Source: Sanguibacter antarcticus
GTDB lineage: Bacteria; Actinomycetota; Actinomycetes; Actinomycetales; Cellulomonadaceae
Assembly: GCF_002564005.1 (NCBI RefSeq)
Contig: NZ_PDJG01000001.1
Location: 2,604,001-2,668,000 of the forward strand
DNA length: 64,000 nucleotides
Direction of reading: 5' to 3'
Shown: in pieces, positions 24,166 through 34,400 of the stretch
Position numbering within the stretch: the stretch's first letter is position 1
Layout of the letters: the number at the start of each line of letters is the position of its first letter
Notes under the pieces: model-generated
What the model saw: the letters and a program-made list of their open reading frames with translations, nothing else
What the model was told of the DNA's origin: nothing
Database searches by the model: none
Translations under genes and position numbers: made by a program

Positions 24166-24858
24166 TCGAGATACCTCGGCTTCGCGCCGTTCCACGGAGG
24201 GCGATCTGCTCTGCACTCCCTACAAGGCACGGTCAGATGTCACGCATCCGCGCCCCGCGCCGAACTGCGAGCAGCCGAGCCCGTCCAGCTCGAGCAAGCT
24301 GAACAAGTCGCCGCACGACTGCTGCGTGCGTCGGCATTACGCTGGTTGGTGTGTCATGACCAACTTGGCATTTCTCATTCGTTTTCGATGACAGCGCTCG
24401 CACCGAGCGGCGCTCATAAAGCAAGAGATTCCGAGAAGCACTTCCGGTCGAACCGGATCGCAATGACGATGTGACCGAACCTTCCCGCTCTCGGTACTTC
24501 TCAATGGCGGCCGCCGCCCGGATACCGTCCTCGTGCGCTCGCCGCATGTCGCACGCGGGTCGACGAGCGGGATACAGCGATGCCGTCCGAGTTCGAATCA
24601 CCGTTTGCCCTCCGCGAACCGAAACGCCCTGAACCCCGCTATCGCCCGCGGAGCCGAGGCGGAAAGCCTTTGCTCGACTCCCTCAGGTACCGCTCCGGCG
24701 AAGAGTTGACGATGACGCCGACGTGCGCGTGCTCGCCTTGGCTCAATACGGTGGTGCAGCAGGATGGTCGTCGTGCTGGGCCGCTCAGACCTGCAGCGAA
24801 CAACCTCTCGAAGCGAATCCAGCAGTCTGGCCTCGGGCTCCTGAGAAGAACTCGGCGC
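24166..24858. other. Gene-free debris between IS481 and drmB
   Basis: No convincing gene is seen on either strand in this 690-bp stretch, although the place after drmB is where drmC (PLD nuclease) stands in DISARM loci. Minus-strand frames at 24639-24902 and 24233-24601 show no HxK PLD motif. A run RAHEDGIRAAAAIEKYRERE near 24520 looks protein-like but is short. Likely the scar of a deletion. Confidence 0.5.
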
Positions 24859-26571
24859 TCACCCCGGAAAGAGTGCAGCTCCCGGAAACTCCTGGCTTCC
24901 AACTACGCAGACCCTGTCGAGGAAGACGTTCCGGTTCTCGCAGCTCGTCTCTGGCAGCAGGACGCATGCGTGGCAGGCCGCCAGGTTGAGGTTGTCGGCA
25001 CCAGACCCACGCGACTCCGCGCACACTGGGTCCGAGGAACACCACCGGCCGCGCTCGATCGCTGCCAGAAAGATCTCCTGGAAGAGTTCCTCCTGCGCCA
25101 GGGCAGACAGTCCCCCAAGGCTCCCGGCCGAGTCGGAGGATGCCGTGTAGATCAGGATCCCCGCTTGGCCGGGCGCCGTGTAGGTGCGTTCGCGCAACGA
25201 CGCAGCCGGATAGCCCGCATGCAGGCTCAGTTCGTCGAGCAGCATGTGCGAAAAGGTGTGCAGCGCAAGCGTGCGCGGCGAGACCGGCGACGCGGGCGGT
25301 CGATCGAAGTCGGCGTCCCGTCGTTCTTGGGCGGCGTTGATGGACCCCGCTCGCCTCGACGGCTCCGGCCGATCCTCCTCCCACTCCGCCACCAGTTCCT
25401 CACGAAGGCGTACGAATATGCCCTCGCCGTGCACCTCGATGGCAGGCAGCCATCCAGGAGTGCCTTCGCTGAGCGGGGCCAGCGGTCGCAGGTCGTCCGG
25501 AACGTGTGGAGTCACGCGAGAGAACCCCTCGAGGGCGCGCACTTCCCGGAGGCGTCCGACGGCCGAGACCTGTTCGACGAGGTCGGCGATGCCCGAGCCG
25601 ATTCGCTCCGGCTCACAGATGAACGTGTCCAGGGCGGAGCCCTGGCCAGTGCCAGTACACAATGCCGTGTACTCGTCAGCTCGTAGTTCCGCGTCGGTCG
25701 GCACGCTGCGACCCGCAAGACCACGCCGTTGTGCCATCACTGCCTGAACCGCCTGGGCAGTGACCCCGCGATGGTTCTCAACCATCGGGCCCAGCACATC
25801 CGCCAGTGCGGCATCTGCAATGTGCTCCAGCACGACCCAGTGCTTCTCGACGAATGAGGACGCTGCAGTGGACCACGGGGGGATCGAGATGGTCGAGCGC
25901 ATCGAGCCGAACCAGACGTTGGACGAGCCGCGCTGAAGGGTTCTCAGGGGACGGTCACACTCCGGGGAGTCCGTCTCGAGCCACGGCCGATGTCCGCTGC
26001 AGGACCTGATGCCCATGAGCGCTGCTTTACCGAACGAGCCGTTCAACGACTTGGGCTTCACGCCGCACGAGCAGCCGATGACGATGTCGGAGAGAGAGGA
26101 CGACCGCCCCCGGATCCGGAGCGACAGCTCGTGGGACTTGGCGTCGCGGCCATCCTCGTCGCGAGCGTGGACCCACTGCCAGTAGGGGAAGTCCTCGATG
26201 TGCCCGGCGTCGCAGCACGCCACGAAACGCGATGGAACCAGGCGGGTCCCCGGGCACCGCTTGCAGAACATCGTCTGCTGGTCCTGGAGCTTCTGGATCG
26301 CTCCGAGGCGATGGCAGTTGGGGCAGTAGTGCGTGAGGGGGAACCTCATCACTGGCATGTCCCCCGCGTCACGACCGACGGACGGCGTCCTGAAGTGGTG
26401 AACGCCGAGCGCCCGGGCAAGGCGCGGTTCATCGAGCTGAGGGGAGGTCCTGGGCCAGTAATCCGTGCCCATGACCATGAAGCTCTGGTCCACCGACGGA
26501 AAGAGGCTTCCGACCCCGTAGGTCGTGACGAGCTGGCTCTGGCGCGCTTCGCCGATCTTCTTAGCGGACAC
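24859..26571 (-). CDS. drmB: DISARM protein DrmB (DUF1998, zinc-binding)
   Basis: 570-aa protein. The N-terminus (RQSQLVTTYGVGSLFPSVDQ) is typical of DrmB. Zinc-type cysteines CPNC/CKRC lie at residues 84-98 and CDAGH follows at 115. The DUF1998 end carries LALHTFSHMLLDELSLHAGY, and near residue 525 CHACVLLPETSCENRNVFLD. DrmB works in a complex with the helicase DrmA to recognise and block incoming phage DNA. It starts at GTG 26571, overlapping the DrmA stop by 11 bases. The expected next gene, drmC, is not found downstream. Confidence 0.88.
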   Translation of the reverse strand: MSAKKIGEARQSQLVTTYGVGSLFPSVDQSFMVMGTDYWPRTSPQLDEPRLARALGVHHFRTPSVGRDAGDMPVMRFPLTHYCPNCHRLGAIQKLQDQQTMFCKRCPGTRLVPSRFVACCDAGHIEDFPYWQWVHARDEDGRDAKSHELSLRIRGRSSSLSDIVIGCSCGVKPKSLNGSFGKAALMGIRSCSGHRPWLETDSPECDRPLRTLQRGSSNVWFGSMRSTISIPPWSTAASSFVEKHWVVLEHIADAALADVLGPMVENHRGVTAQAVQAVMAQRRGLAGRSVPTDAELRADEYTALCTGTGQGSALDTFICEPERIGSGIADLVEQVSAVGRLREVRALEGFSRVTPHVPDDLRPLAPLSEGTPGWLPAIEVHGEGIFVRLREELVAEWEEDRPEPSRRAGSINAAQERRDADFDRPPASPVSPRTLALHTFSHMLLDELSLHAGYPAASLRERTYTAPGQAGILIYTASSDSAGSLGGLSALAQEELFQEIFLAAIERGRWCSSDPVCAESRGSGADNLNLAACHACVLLPETSCENRNVFLDRVCVVGSQEFPGAALFPG

Positions 26572-29500
26572 GGTTCTTCCTCCTTACTTGGAAGAGCGAG
26601 CTCGTGGCGTCGACGTTCCGCAGGCTCGTCAGGGTCGGCCAAGGTGGTTCCGAGACCGGGAACTGGTCGAGCGGGCTCTCGTGCCCGTCGACCCTGCTCC
26701 CCGCCGGGACCACGAGGGCGCCGGCGGGAGCGCGCCACGCGACGTAGTGATCGACGCGGTTGTCGTCCACCGCGTCGCGCCAGTACTCGACCAGAGCATC
26801 GAAGGCTTCGAGGACCCGCTCCGTCTCGCGGGGCGCGACCGCGACGACCCGTCGGTGGATGATCTCCCGGACCGTTTCGATCCCGGCGTCGCCCGCAACG
26901 GATGCCACGGCGTTGGCCCCCGCGGCTCGGGGTACAAGAAGCCGCACCAACGACACGAGCACGCCGTGCAGCCCTCGGTCCACCGCGCGCGGGGCGAAGG
27001 GGGTGGCCCCCGTCGCCTCGACCTGCCGATAGAGCGCCCGGTGGTAGGGAAGGAAGGTCTCGTAGTGCGAGAGATCTCGCGTCCGGGCCGAGTTGTAGAG
27101 CGTCACGACGAGCCCCGGATGCCGTCGGCCGACGCGGCTGGTTGCTTGGATGTACTCGGACGTCGTCTGTGGCTGCCCCATGACGACCATGAGGCCGAGC
27201 CGGTCGACGTCCACACCTACCGAGATCATGTTGGTGGCCAGCATCACGTCCTGGCAGTCCTCCCCGCCAAGGGCCGTCGCAAGTTCCTCGAGGCGCCTCG
27301 GGACCTCGTCAGAGGGGACACGTGAAGTCAGCTCCTTCGGTTCCTTGATCTCTCGCACCTGCGACCCGAAGCGGCGAGCAATGACCGGGAGCCGTGCGGG
27401 GACGTCATCGATGGTCTGCATGAAGGCCGCTCCGAGAACACGGAGACTGTTGAAGTACCCGAGGAGCGTCCAATACGCGTCCTTGACCTCGTCGGGCGCG
27501 TCGAGGTCCTTGCCTGCCTGGAGCAGAGCGGCGTACGTGCGGACGAGCAACGTGGCGTGGCTGGTCCCTGGAGCCATAACACCGACGTACTGGCGCGACG
27601 GCAGTTCCTCGGCCGGCGCTTGCACGGCAAAGAAGCTGTCCCCTGGGTCGATGCCCGGGGGCGGAAACTGGCGAGACGCCCGGTCAAAAACCGCCTTCAC
27701 CTGTCCTTCGGCCCGCCGGATCGTCGCGGTCGAAGCCACCACCTTTGGGCGGGCGACGCCGGTGGACGCAGCGTCCACCGCGGTCTCGTACAGACCGACC
27801 AGGGTGCCGAGCGGACCGGAGATGAGGTGCAGCTCGTCCTGGACGATGAGGTCGGGTGGCGTGACCGCGCCGTCGGCGCCGAAGAGCCGCCGCGCCTCCT
27901 CGCGCCAGGCCATCATCGCGAACTTGTCGACCGTTCCGATGAGCAGCGAAGGACGCTGCTCGTACACGTCGGCATCAACGAGCAGGACCGGCAGACCTTC
28001 CCTGAACTCGCAGGTCGCTTCCGGGCAGCGCACGACCAGGCGCTCCGGCCGCCTCTCGACGCTGTAAGCCGACACCGGCAGGCGGGCGCCGCACCACGGG
28101 CACCTGAGGAGCTGCTGAGGGTTGCCCGAGGCCCCTGGGGACTGCTGGTTCTCGAGCGCCCGCAGGGCCGTACGGGCTTGGTCGTGGGTGTTGGGCGTTG
28201 CCGACTGTCCGACCCAGAGCCCGACCGTGACGGGAGCTGCCGATGGCAGGTGCCTTCGTCTCCATGACTCGAGCGCGCAGACGAGGCCTGCCGCGCGTTC
28301 GAACTGCTGCAGCGTCAGGAGCCGCAGTGTGTAGCGCATGATCACGCCGACGCCACCTCCGTCGCCCGTGGCGCCGCGCAGCCGCCGCAGCACGAGAGTG
28401 AAGGCGATGAGGCCCAGATACGCCTCGGTCTTGCCACCGCCGGTGGGGAACCAGAGAAGGTCGGCGATCTCCCTTTCGTCAGATTGGGGGTCGGCCAACC
28501 CATCGAGATTGAGCAACACGAACGCTATCTGGAACGGGCGCCACTGCTGCTCGACGTCCGAGGGCTCGGGAGCCTGGGAGCGGATCATCTCCTGGCGTGC
28601 ACGCTGCTCCTGCATGACCTCGTTCATCACCCGGAACGCCTGCGCCGCCTGTGGATCACGGTCGAGTACAGCGATGCCGCCGCGAATCCTCTCCGCCGCG
28701 GCACGGGCGGCGACGAGGTGGTCCTCCGCGGTGCCGCGGACGCCCTCCGCCAGATCGCCCAGGAGGCCCTCCTGGTCCGAGATCCACTTCTCGTACTCTT
28801 CGGCCAGTGCTATGAGCACGCCACGATCGTCGGTGCCAGCGAGCGTCGACATCCCAAAGCGCCCGCTGAGTTCCTTACGTTCCGCGCGGGAGACGAGAAC
28901 GTCTTGGCTTGGCAAAAAAGTGGTCTCGAGGCGGCGCGTAGGCACTGTGTCCCAGGTGGCGGCGCACCCGTGGCCCGCCGCGATACTCACGGCCTCGCGG
29001 TACAACAGTTCCGAGCTCGCCTCGTCCGTGCCTCGGGCGGATCGGGCGCCGGACGGGCGCTCGCTGAAGGTGCCCTCCACAGTTTCCACCGCGATGACCG
29101 GGCGGAACCAACAGAACTCGTCGGAACCGTTCGGTGTCTCACGCCGGAATGTGTTGACCAGGGCGATGGTGATCGCCGCTGTCCCGTCCACCGGGGGCCG
29201 AACCACGATCCGCAGATCGAGTCCCTCCACGATCGGGATCGGTTCGCGTTGACGGGCGGTGGTAGGGACCGTGATCTCGAAGGTCAGGCCTTCGACGATG
29301 CTCCAGATCTTCGGCCTCTTGCTGACTACACGCTCCACCACGCGCGCGTCGTCCTCGGCGTCACCATCGGTCGGGCCCTCGAGCGTCTCGTCGGCGAGCT
29401 GTCCATCAATCTGCGGGACGTACCGATCGGCGCGGACCGAGACCGTGATCTGCGACGTCACGACAGGATCCACGGCGAACGTCAGGCCCATGGACGAAGG

Positions 29501-29746
29501 CCGACGCATGTGCGACAGACTCACGCCGGGGTCGTATTCCGAGTCCGCCTGCGTGCCCGTCTCAATATCAGGCCGGTCCGTGACGTCCTCGACAGGATCC
29601 TCGCTCGGCGGATGCAGGATTCCCACCACAAAGCGGTCTAGGGGTGGCTCGTCAAGGCGCACGTCCTCCGAGGACCCCATCAGATCCCGTGCCAGAGCGC
29701 GCACCATCGCATCGCGGGCCTCGTACCAAGGGCTTAGGTCGTTCAT
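26561..29746 (-). CDS. drmA: DISARM helicase DrmA
   Basis: 1061-aa SF2-type helicase. From ATG 29746 the core has Walker A LLWFPTGGGKTEAYLG (about 430-445), a zinc pair CPWC/CPEATC (549-579), the motif II variant IVQDELHLISG (about 636), motif III VVASTATIRRAEG (about 672), and motifs V-VI NMISVGVDVDRLGL and SRVGRRHPGLVV (840-877). The GGGKTEAYLG and QDELHL forms are characteristic of DrmA. The long N-terminus has no other known domain. ATGA overlap with the upstream UvrD-like gene and 11-base overlap with drmB show a coupled operon. DrmA with DrmB binds DNA and senses unmodified phage DNA. Confidence 0.92.
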   Translation of the reverse strand: MNDLSPWYEARDAMVRALARDLMGSSEDVRLDEPPLDRFVVGILHPPSEDPVEDVTDRPDIETGTQADSEYDPGVSLSHMRRPSSMGLTFAVDPVVTSQITVSVRADRYVPQIDGQLADETLEGPTDGDAEDDARVVERVVSKRPKIWSIVEGLTFEITVPTTARQREPIPIVEGLDLRIVVRPPVDGTAAITIALVNTFRRETPNGSDEFCWFRPVIAVETVEGTFSERPSGARSARGTDEASSELLYREAVSIAAGHGCAATWDTVPTRRLETTFLPSQDVLVSRAERKELSGRFGMSTLAGTDDRGVLIALAEEYEKWISDQEGLLGDLAEGVRGTAEDHLVAARAAAERIRGGIAVLDRDPQAAQAFRVMNEVMQEQRARQEMIRSQAPEPSDVEQQWRPFQIAFVLLNLDGLADPQSDEREIADLLWFPTGGGKTEAYLGLIAFTLVLRRLRGATGDGGGVGVIMRYTLRLLTLQQFERAAGLVCALESWRRRHLPSAAPVTVGLWVGQSATPNTHDQARTALRALENQQSPGASGNPQQLLRCPWCGARLPVSAYSVERRPERLVVRCPEATCEFREGLPVLLVDADVYEQRPSLLIGTVDKFAMMAWREEARRLFGADGAVTPPDLIVQDELHLISGPLGTLVGLYETAVDAASTGVARPKVVASTATIRRAEGQVKAVFDRASRQFPPPGIDPGDSFFAVQAPAEELPSRQYVGVMAPGTSHATLLVRTYAALLQAGKDLDAPDEVKDAYWTLLGYFNSLRVLGAAFMQTIDDVPARLPVIARRFGSQVREIKEPKELTSRVPSDEVPRRLEELATALGGEDCQDVMLATNMISVGVDVDRLGLMVVMGQPQTTSEYIQATSRVGRRHPGLVVTLYNSARTRDLSHYETFLPYHRALYRQVEATGATPFAPRAVDRGLHGVLVSLVRLLVPRAAGANAVASVAGDAGIETVREIIHRRVVAVAPRETERVLEAFDALVEYWRDAVDDNRVDHYVAWRAPAGALVVPAGSRVDGHESPLDQFPVSEPPWPTLTSLRNVDATSSLFQVRRKNRVR

Positions 29747-31491
29747 TCCTCTGCCTTCCATTCGCGGCATGCGAATCCCACCGGTCGCACGCCCAGCCAC
29801 AGCCCATAGCGACCGATGCCGCCGGGAAGATCTTCTGTCGGTTCACCTCCGACAGTCTCGATGCACTCCACATGCACGTCCTTGAGGTCAAGGTCGATAC
29901 GACCCCACAGAAGACGCTTCGCATCCTGCCCGAACCCCTCCGTCGTGCGGCCCACCGTGACGCCCTCGTGTTGCAGCCGCCAGTACGGGACTTCACCGCT
30001 CGTCCAGTCGTACTCAAGGTGCAGCCGGTCACCCGTCGTCACGGCCGTTCGCAGATGGTGTTGGACCGCCAGCAAGTCGTCGTCGCCCGGCGGACGGCTG
30101 CGGTCGACGTCGTCACCGGAGATCTCCAGGGCCTTGACCCTGTTCTTCTTCACATAGCTCCGCAGCCAGCGGCGCGACTTATGGTCTCGATGAAGAATGT
30201 GAGGATAACGGTTCCGCTCGATCCGGCTGAGGCGGAACCGTGCGCGCGTCAGCCCGACGTAGATGATCCGAGTCACCTCGGCAGGCTCGCGATCACCGTC
30301 GACCGGCGGGGGATACTGGGCCATCACGACCGTATCGAACTCAAGGCCCTTCGCCCGATGAATTGTCGAGACCACAGGCACATCAGGATCGGAACCGACG
30401 AGCTCTGCAGGAATAGCCGCCCGCTGCAGCCGACGAGAGATGTCCCTCGTGGCGAGCGACCGAGAGCCGGCCGGCAACCAGGACCGGAGTCCACGCCACC
30501 GGTCGGTCGCCAACGCACGATCGCCGACTGAGGCAAGCAGATCCTCGAACGACCAGTTCGGCCGATCAGCCAGGACCTCAGCGACCCATCGGTCCACCAC
30601 CGGTGCGGTTGCGGGGCGCCGAACGATTGCGGGGACCCTCGCGCGCCACAGGTCCTGCACCTCCATCAGCGCCTCCCCGTTGGTCGCGGTCAGGATGGCG
30701 AACGTCCGCCCGTGCGAGCGCGCGAGAGCGGCCAGGTCCTCGTCGACGATCGGGGTCAGCTCACTGACGAAGTCGGCCACCTCATCGACCGCGTTCTCGA
30801 GGCTCGAACCGGCGCCGTCACGCAGAGCCACCGCGGCACGGGCCTCCCGCGTCCCGGCGCGGTAGGAGCCTGTGAGATCCCGCCGCACGACGCCGGCGCC
30901 TGCGCCAAGTCGTGCGAGGACTTCCGCACTAGTGGTCGGGTGCTCAGGGGAGAGCTGAAAGTCGTAGATCGCCTGTGCAAGGTCACCGAGCAGGGTGAAG
31001 CCGGCGCCCTCCGGGAGCGACTCGATGAGGGCCTCCAGGAACTCGGCACGCAGACCCACGACATCCTGCACCTCGTCGACGACAAGGTGGGCAACATCGT
31101 CGACGGCGTCCCACGCACCAGCCCGGAGCGCCTGGATCGCACGTTCAATTCGCCGATCGAACACGCGGTAGCTGGTAATCTCCTCGCCGAACGCCTCACG
31201 AGTGACCTGCTGCGCCAGAGAGTCGAGCGTCCGGACGGCTGCAGATGCTTGGATGTCGCCCGCCTGGAGGCGGCGGTTCACGGCGTGAACCGCCGCCCGG
31301 GAGAAGCTGACGACGAGCAGCTCGAACTCGGGATCGAGCCCCTCGTCCTGCACGAGCCGAGCTACCAGCCCGGAGACGACCTCCGTCTTGCCCGACCCCG
31401 GACCGGAGACGACGACCTGCCGCGACGACGGCTCGATCTCGACCGCCGCTCGCTGGCTCGCGTCCAGTTCCGGCGAACTCACTGCTTCCAC
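29743..31491 (-). CDS. UvrD/Rep-like SF1 helicase within the DISARM-like operon
   Basis: 582-aa helicase with Walker A VVSGPGSGKTEVV (about residue 27), a DEVQD Walker B in LVVDEVQDVVGLR, GDLAQAIYDF (motif III), STIHRAKGLEFDTVVM (motif V) and YVGLTRARFRLSR (motif VI). It is shorter than UvrD (about 720 aa), mainly in the 1B/2B insertions. A C-terminal 100-residue extension contains WRLQHEGVTVGRTTEGFG. ATG 31491 overlaps the upstream stop by 13 bases and its TGA overlaps the drmA ATG. UvrD-like genes are not part of classical DISARM, so this is an accessory or replacement component. Target unknown. Confidence 0.88.
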   Translation of the reverse strand: MEAVSSPELDASQRAAVEIEPSSRQVVVSGPGSGKTEVVSGLVARLVQDEGLDPEFELLVVSFSRAAVHAVNRRLQAGDIQASAAVRTLDSLAQQVTREAFGEEITSYRVFDRRIERAIQALRAGAWDAVDDVAHLVVDEVQDVVGLRAEFLEALIESLPEGAGFTLLGDLAQAIYDFQLSPEHPTTSAEVLARLGAGAGVVRRDLTGSYRAGTREARAAVALRDGAGSSLENAVDEVADFVSELTPIVDEDLAALARSHGRTFAILTATNGEALMEVQDLWRARVPAIVRRPATAPVVDRWVAEVLADRPNWSFEDLLASVGDRALATDRWRGLRSWLPAGSRSLATRDISRRLQRAAIPAELVGSDPDVPVVSTIHRAKGLEFDTVVMAQYPPPVDGDREPAEVTRIIYVGLTRARFRLSRIERNRYPHILHRDHKSRRWLRSYVKKNRVKALEISGDDVDRSRPPGDDDLLAVQHHLRTAVTTGDRLHLEYDWTSGEVPYWRLQHEGVTVGRTTEGFGQDAKRLLWGRIDLDLKDVHVECIETVGGEPTEDLPGGIGRYGLWLGVRPVGFACREWKAEE

Positions 31492-34400
31492 AACCGCTCG
31501 AAGCCGCGGAAGGCCAGCTGATCGCCGTACTTGCTGAGGTTGTCCTCGACATCGACGATCAGGACTTCTTCCGAACCCCCGTTGAGCTTTCCGCGCAGCC
31601 CCCGGCCCACCATCTGCTGATACACGTTGGGACTGAAGGTCGGCCGGCAGACGTAGACCGCCTTGACCGCGGGCGCATCGAAGCCCTGGGTGAGCACCTG
31701 GTAGTTGGTCAGGACACGAATACCACCCTTGCGGAATTGATCGATGTAGTGCCGACGCGCGGAGGATTCGGTGCCGCCCGAGATCGACACCGAAGGCGCC
31801 CCCCGATGCGAGAGCAGTGCTGCAATCGAGCGAGCGTTCTCGACGGACGGAGCGAACAGCAGAACCGGCCAGTCGTCCGGTAGGTCGAGGATTGACTGCA
31901 CGATGCGTTGGTTCCGGTCGTGATCGTCGCCGAGCGCCTGCTCACGACGTTGCGGGAACCGCCCCATCTGATCGATCTCCGCGAGCTCCTGATCCGTGAA
32001 GTCGACGGTCGCACCGTCGAGCCTGCGCTTCTCCACATTGGCCAGGACACCCATCTCCTGAAGCGTCCGGTACGGGTCGGGGCCCAGCACGCCTTCGTCG
32101 AGCAAGTTGCTGTCATAGCGCTTGACCAGGCGCTTCGTCTCCTCGTCCGACGTCCCTCGGAACGGCGTCGCGGTGAGCCCGATGAGGGGACGCGCCTTCT
32201 CCGCCTGCGCGCCACGACCAAGCCACTCGAAGATCGCCGTGTACCGCGGGCTGACGGACGTGTGCGCCTCGTCCACGATCACAACGGTCGGCTCCCGGAG
32301 CCAGGCGTAATCCTCCGATCGCGACGAGATGATCGAGTCGAGCTTGGCGTCGGTGGCGACGACGACCTGGGTTCCGTCGGGCTCTTCCTCGATCTCGTTC
32401 GATCCCCACAGCCGCCCGAGGATCAGCTGGCCGGCCGGGCCCAGCGAGCGCCAGACGTAGGTCCAGCTCTCGGCCGCCTGCTCGCAGAGTTCGTCCGACT
32501 GAGCGATCCAGACGATCGGACCCGTCAACCGGCCCCGGGCGATCTCCTCGACGAGCGCCTGGACCGTCACTCGAGTCTTCCCGGCCCCCGTGGGCAGCGA
32601 GACGATGCCGCGCTGACGTCCGATCCCGACGAGAAGCGCCCTGATTTTCTCGGTGACGCGGATCTGGTAGTCATGCAGTGGCGACAGCTCGATCGGGCCA
32701 TCGACGACTTCACGCGCTGGCGACTGCCGCGACGGAAAGCCTGCCCACTCAGCTGGCAAGCTAAGATCCGCGACCCACTTGCGTTCTTTCTGCCGCCCGG
32801 AGAACTCCCGGGGCGGCTCGAGCCCACGCTCGTTGAGCACCGACCGGAGCGACTTGAGGACACCGACACCGTGCACCGAGAGCACCAGCCGGGCCAGGTC
32901 CAAGTCTCCGATCTCCCCGTCGCGTGAGAGCAGCTCGAATGCCTGACGCGGCACCTGAGCACGCAGGCTATCCACACCGACGGCCGCAACGAGACCGGCC
33001 TCAGCACTGACCCTCGCCGCTTTTCGAACGTCGTTCTTGAGCTGAGACGCCCGCTGGTCCTCCATCGACTGCAGGACGCGATTTATTTCGGCCGACGTCA
33101 GACCCAGTTTCAGGGCGTCGGACACTTGAGTGAGCACCTTGGCGGGTTCAGTGGCCGTGACGAGAATCTGGCCCGGCTCGCGCCCGTACGGCAGGGTCCG
33201 CTCAACTTGTCCCTTCGGTGTGGCGACCAAGCGACCGATTCGGCTGCACAGCTGCAGGCGCAGGTCGAAATCGTCGGGCGTCATGGCCGGGTGGTTCTTC
33301 AGAGGTGGGAACTCGTCGGTCAGGAAGACTGACTCGCCGACACGCTCCGGGATGACCTCTTCGCACAGGAACTCCTTGCCGTCTCGCATCTCCCAGCTCT
33401 CGATGAAGAAGACGAGGTCCGCCTCGTCAACAAGCATCGCCGGAACCTGAGCCTCAAGCATCGCCTCGTACACCGAATCGGAACTCGTGACCCCGACGTT
33501 GACGGCGGGGACCCGCTCGGATCGCTGTCCCACCCGCACCACGAGGTCGGTGGCCGGGATCCGGCCGGGCAGGTACGTATAGAACTCGAACCTCAGCGGG
33601 TCGTCCGTCCATGCGTCGGCAAGCGTCTTGAGCCGCTGCCACTGCTCCGGAGTGAAATTGTCGGTGCTCTCCAGGACCGCCAGCCTCGCACAGACCTCTG
33701 TGGACAGGTCCAGCGCAACCGGGAAGAGATCCGGTCTCTGGTCCTCGCCCGGGATGAGCGCGTCCCGCGGTCGCATCGGTCCCATAGACGTGTCGATCAA
33801 CCCATGTTGACGAACCAGCCACACCTCGGGAGCCAATACCGAGATCGGTTTCGACCGACTGTCCGTGGCGCGAAGAACTCGCCAAGCTGGCATTGCACCC
33901 TTGTTCAGCAGGAGGCGCGACAGCTCGAGCCGACCTTCGTCGGACAGATCCGCGAAGAACCCAAGTGGCCACATAACCGGGCGCTCTTCGATCCGCAGGT
34001 CGACGGAGGTCGCTTCGCTCTCCATTTGTTGGCGGACGTGATCCATCATCGCATTGCGATATGTAGAAAGCCATGGCTCGGGAGCCGCTACGCCTCGCAA
34101 CTGCGGCTCGCTGACGGCGCCGAGCTCGCGCAGAAGCTCAAGATCCGTGGCATGGAACTGTGGGTCGATGAGCCTGCCAGCATCACGCCGAGCATGGGTG
34201 GGAATAACCGTGCCGCCGAGGAATGCCTCACTGAGGCCAACCCAATTACCGCGAGCTGTCCGTACCCGGACGAAATCAACAGCCCTCTTTCGCGTCCCGG
34301 TCTCGAGGACGTCGAACGCAACGTCCTTCGGCAGCTCGCGCGCCGCAGCCCAGACGCTGCCCCAAACATCCTTGCCCTCGCTCGCCTGGAGGACCAGCCC

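Noticed and set aside
24491..24516. Possible fourth copy of the leader core (GGTACTTCTCAATGGCGGC)
   Set aside because: The central CCC is missing and it lies in debris with no following ORF; may be chance.
24580..24605. T-loop-like GAGTTCGAATC suggesting a tRNA 3' end
   Set aside because: The flanking bases do not pair into a T-stem and no anticodon or D arm is found upstream, so no tRNA.
24639..24902. Possible drmC after drmB on the minus strand
   Set aside because: The product is short, overlaps the end of drmB and has no HxK(x4)D PLD motif.
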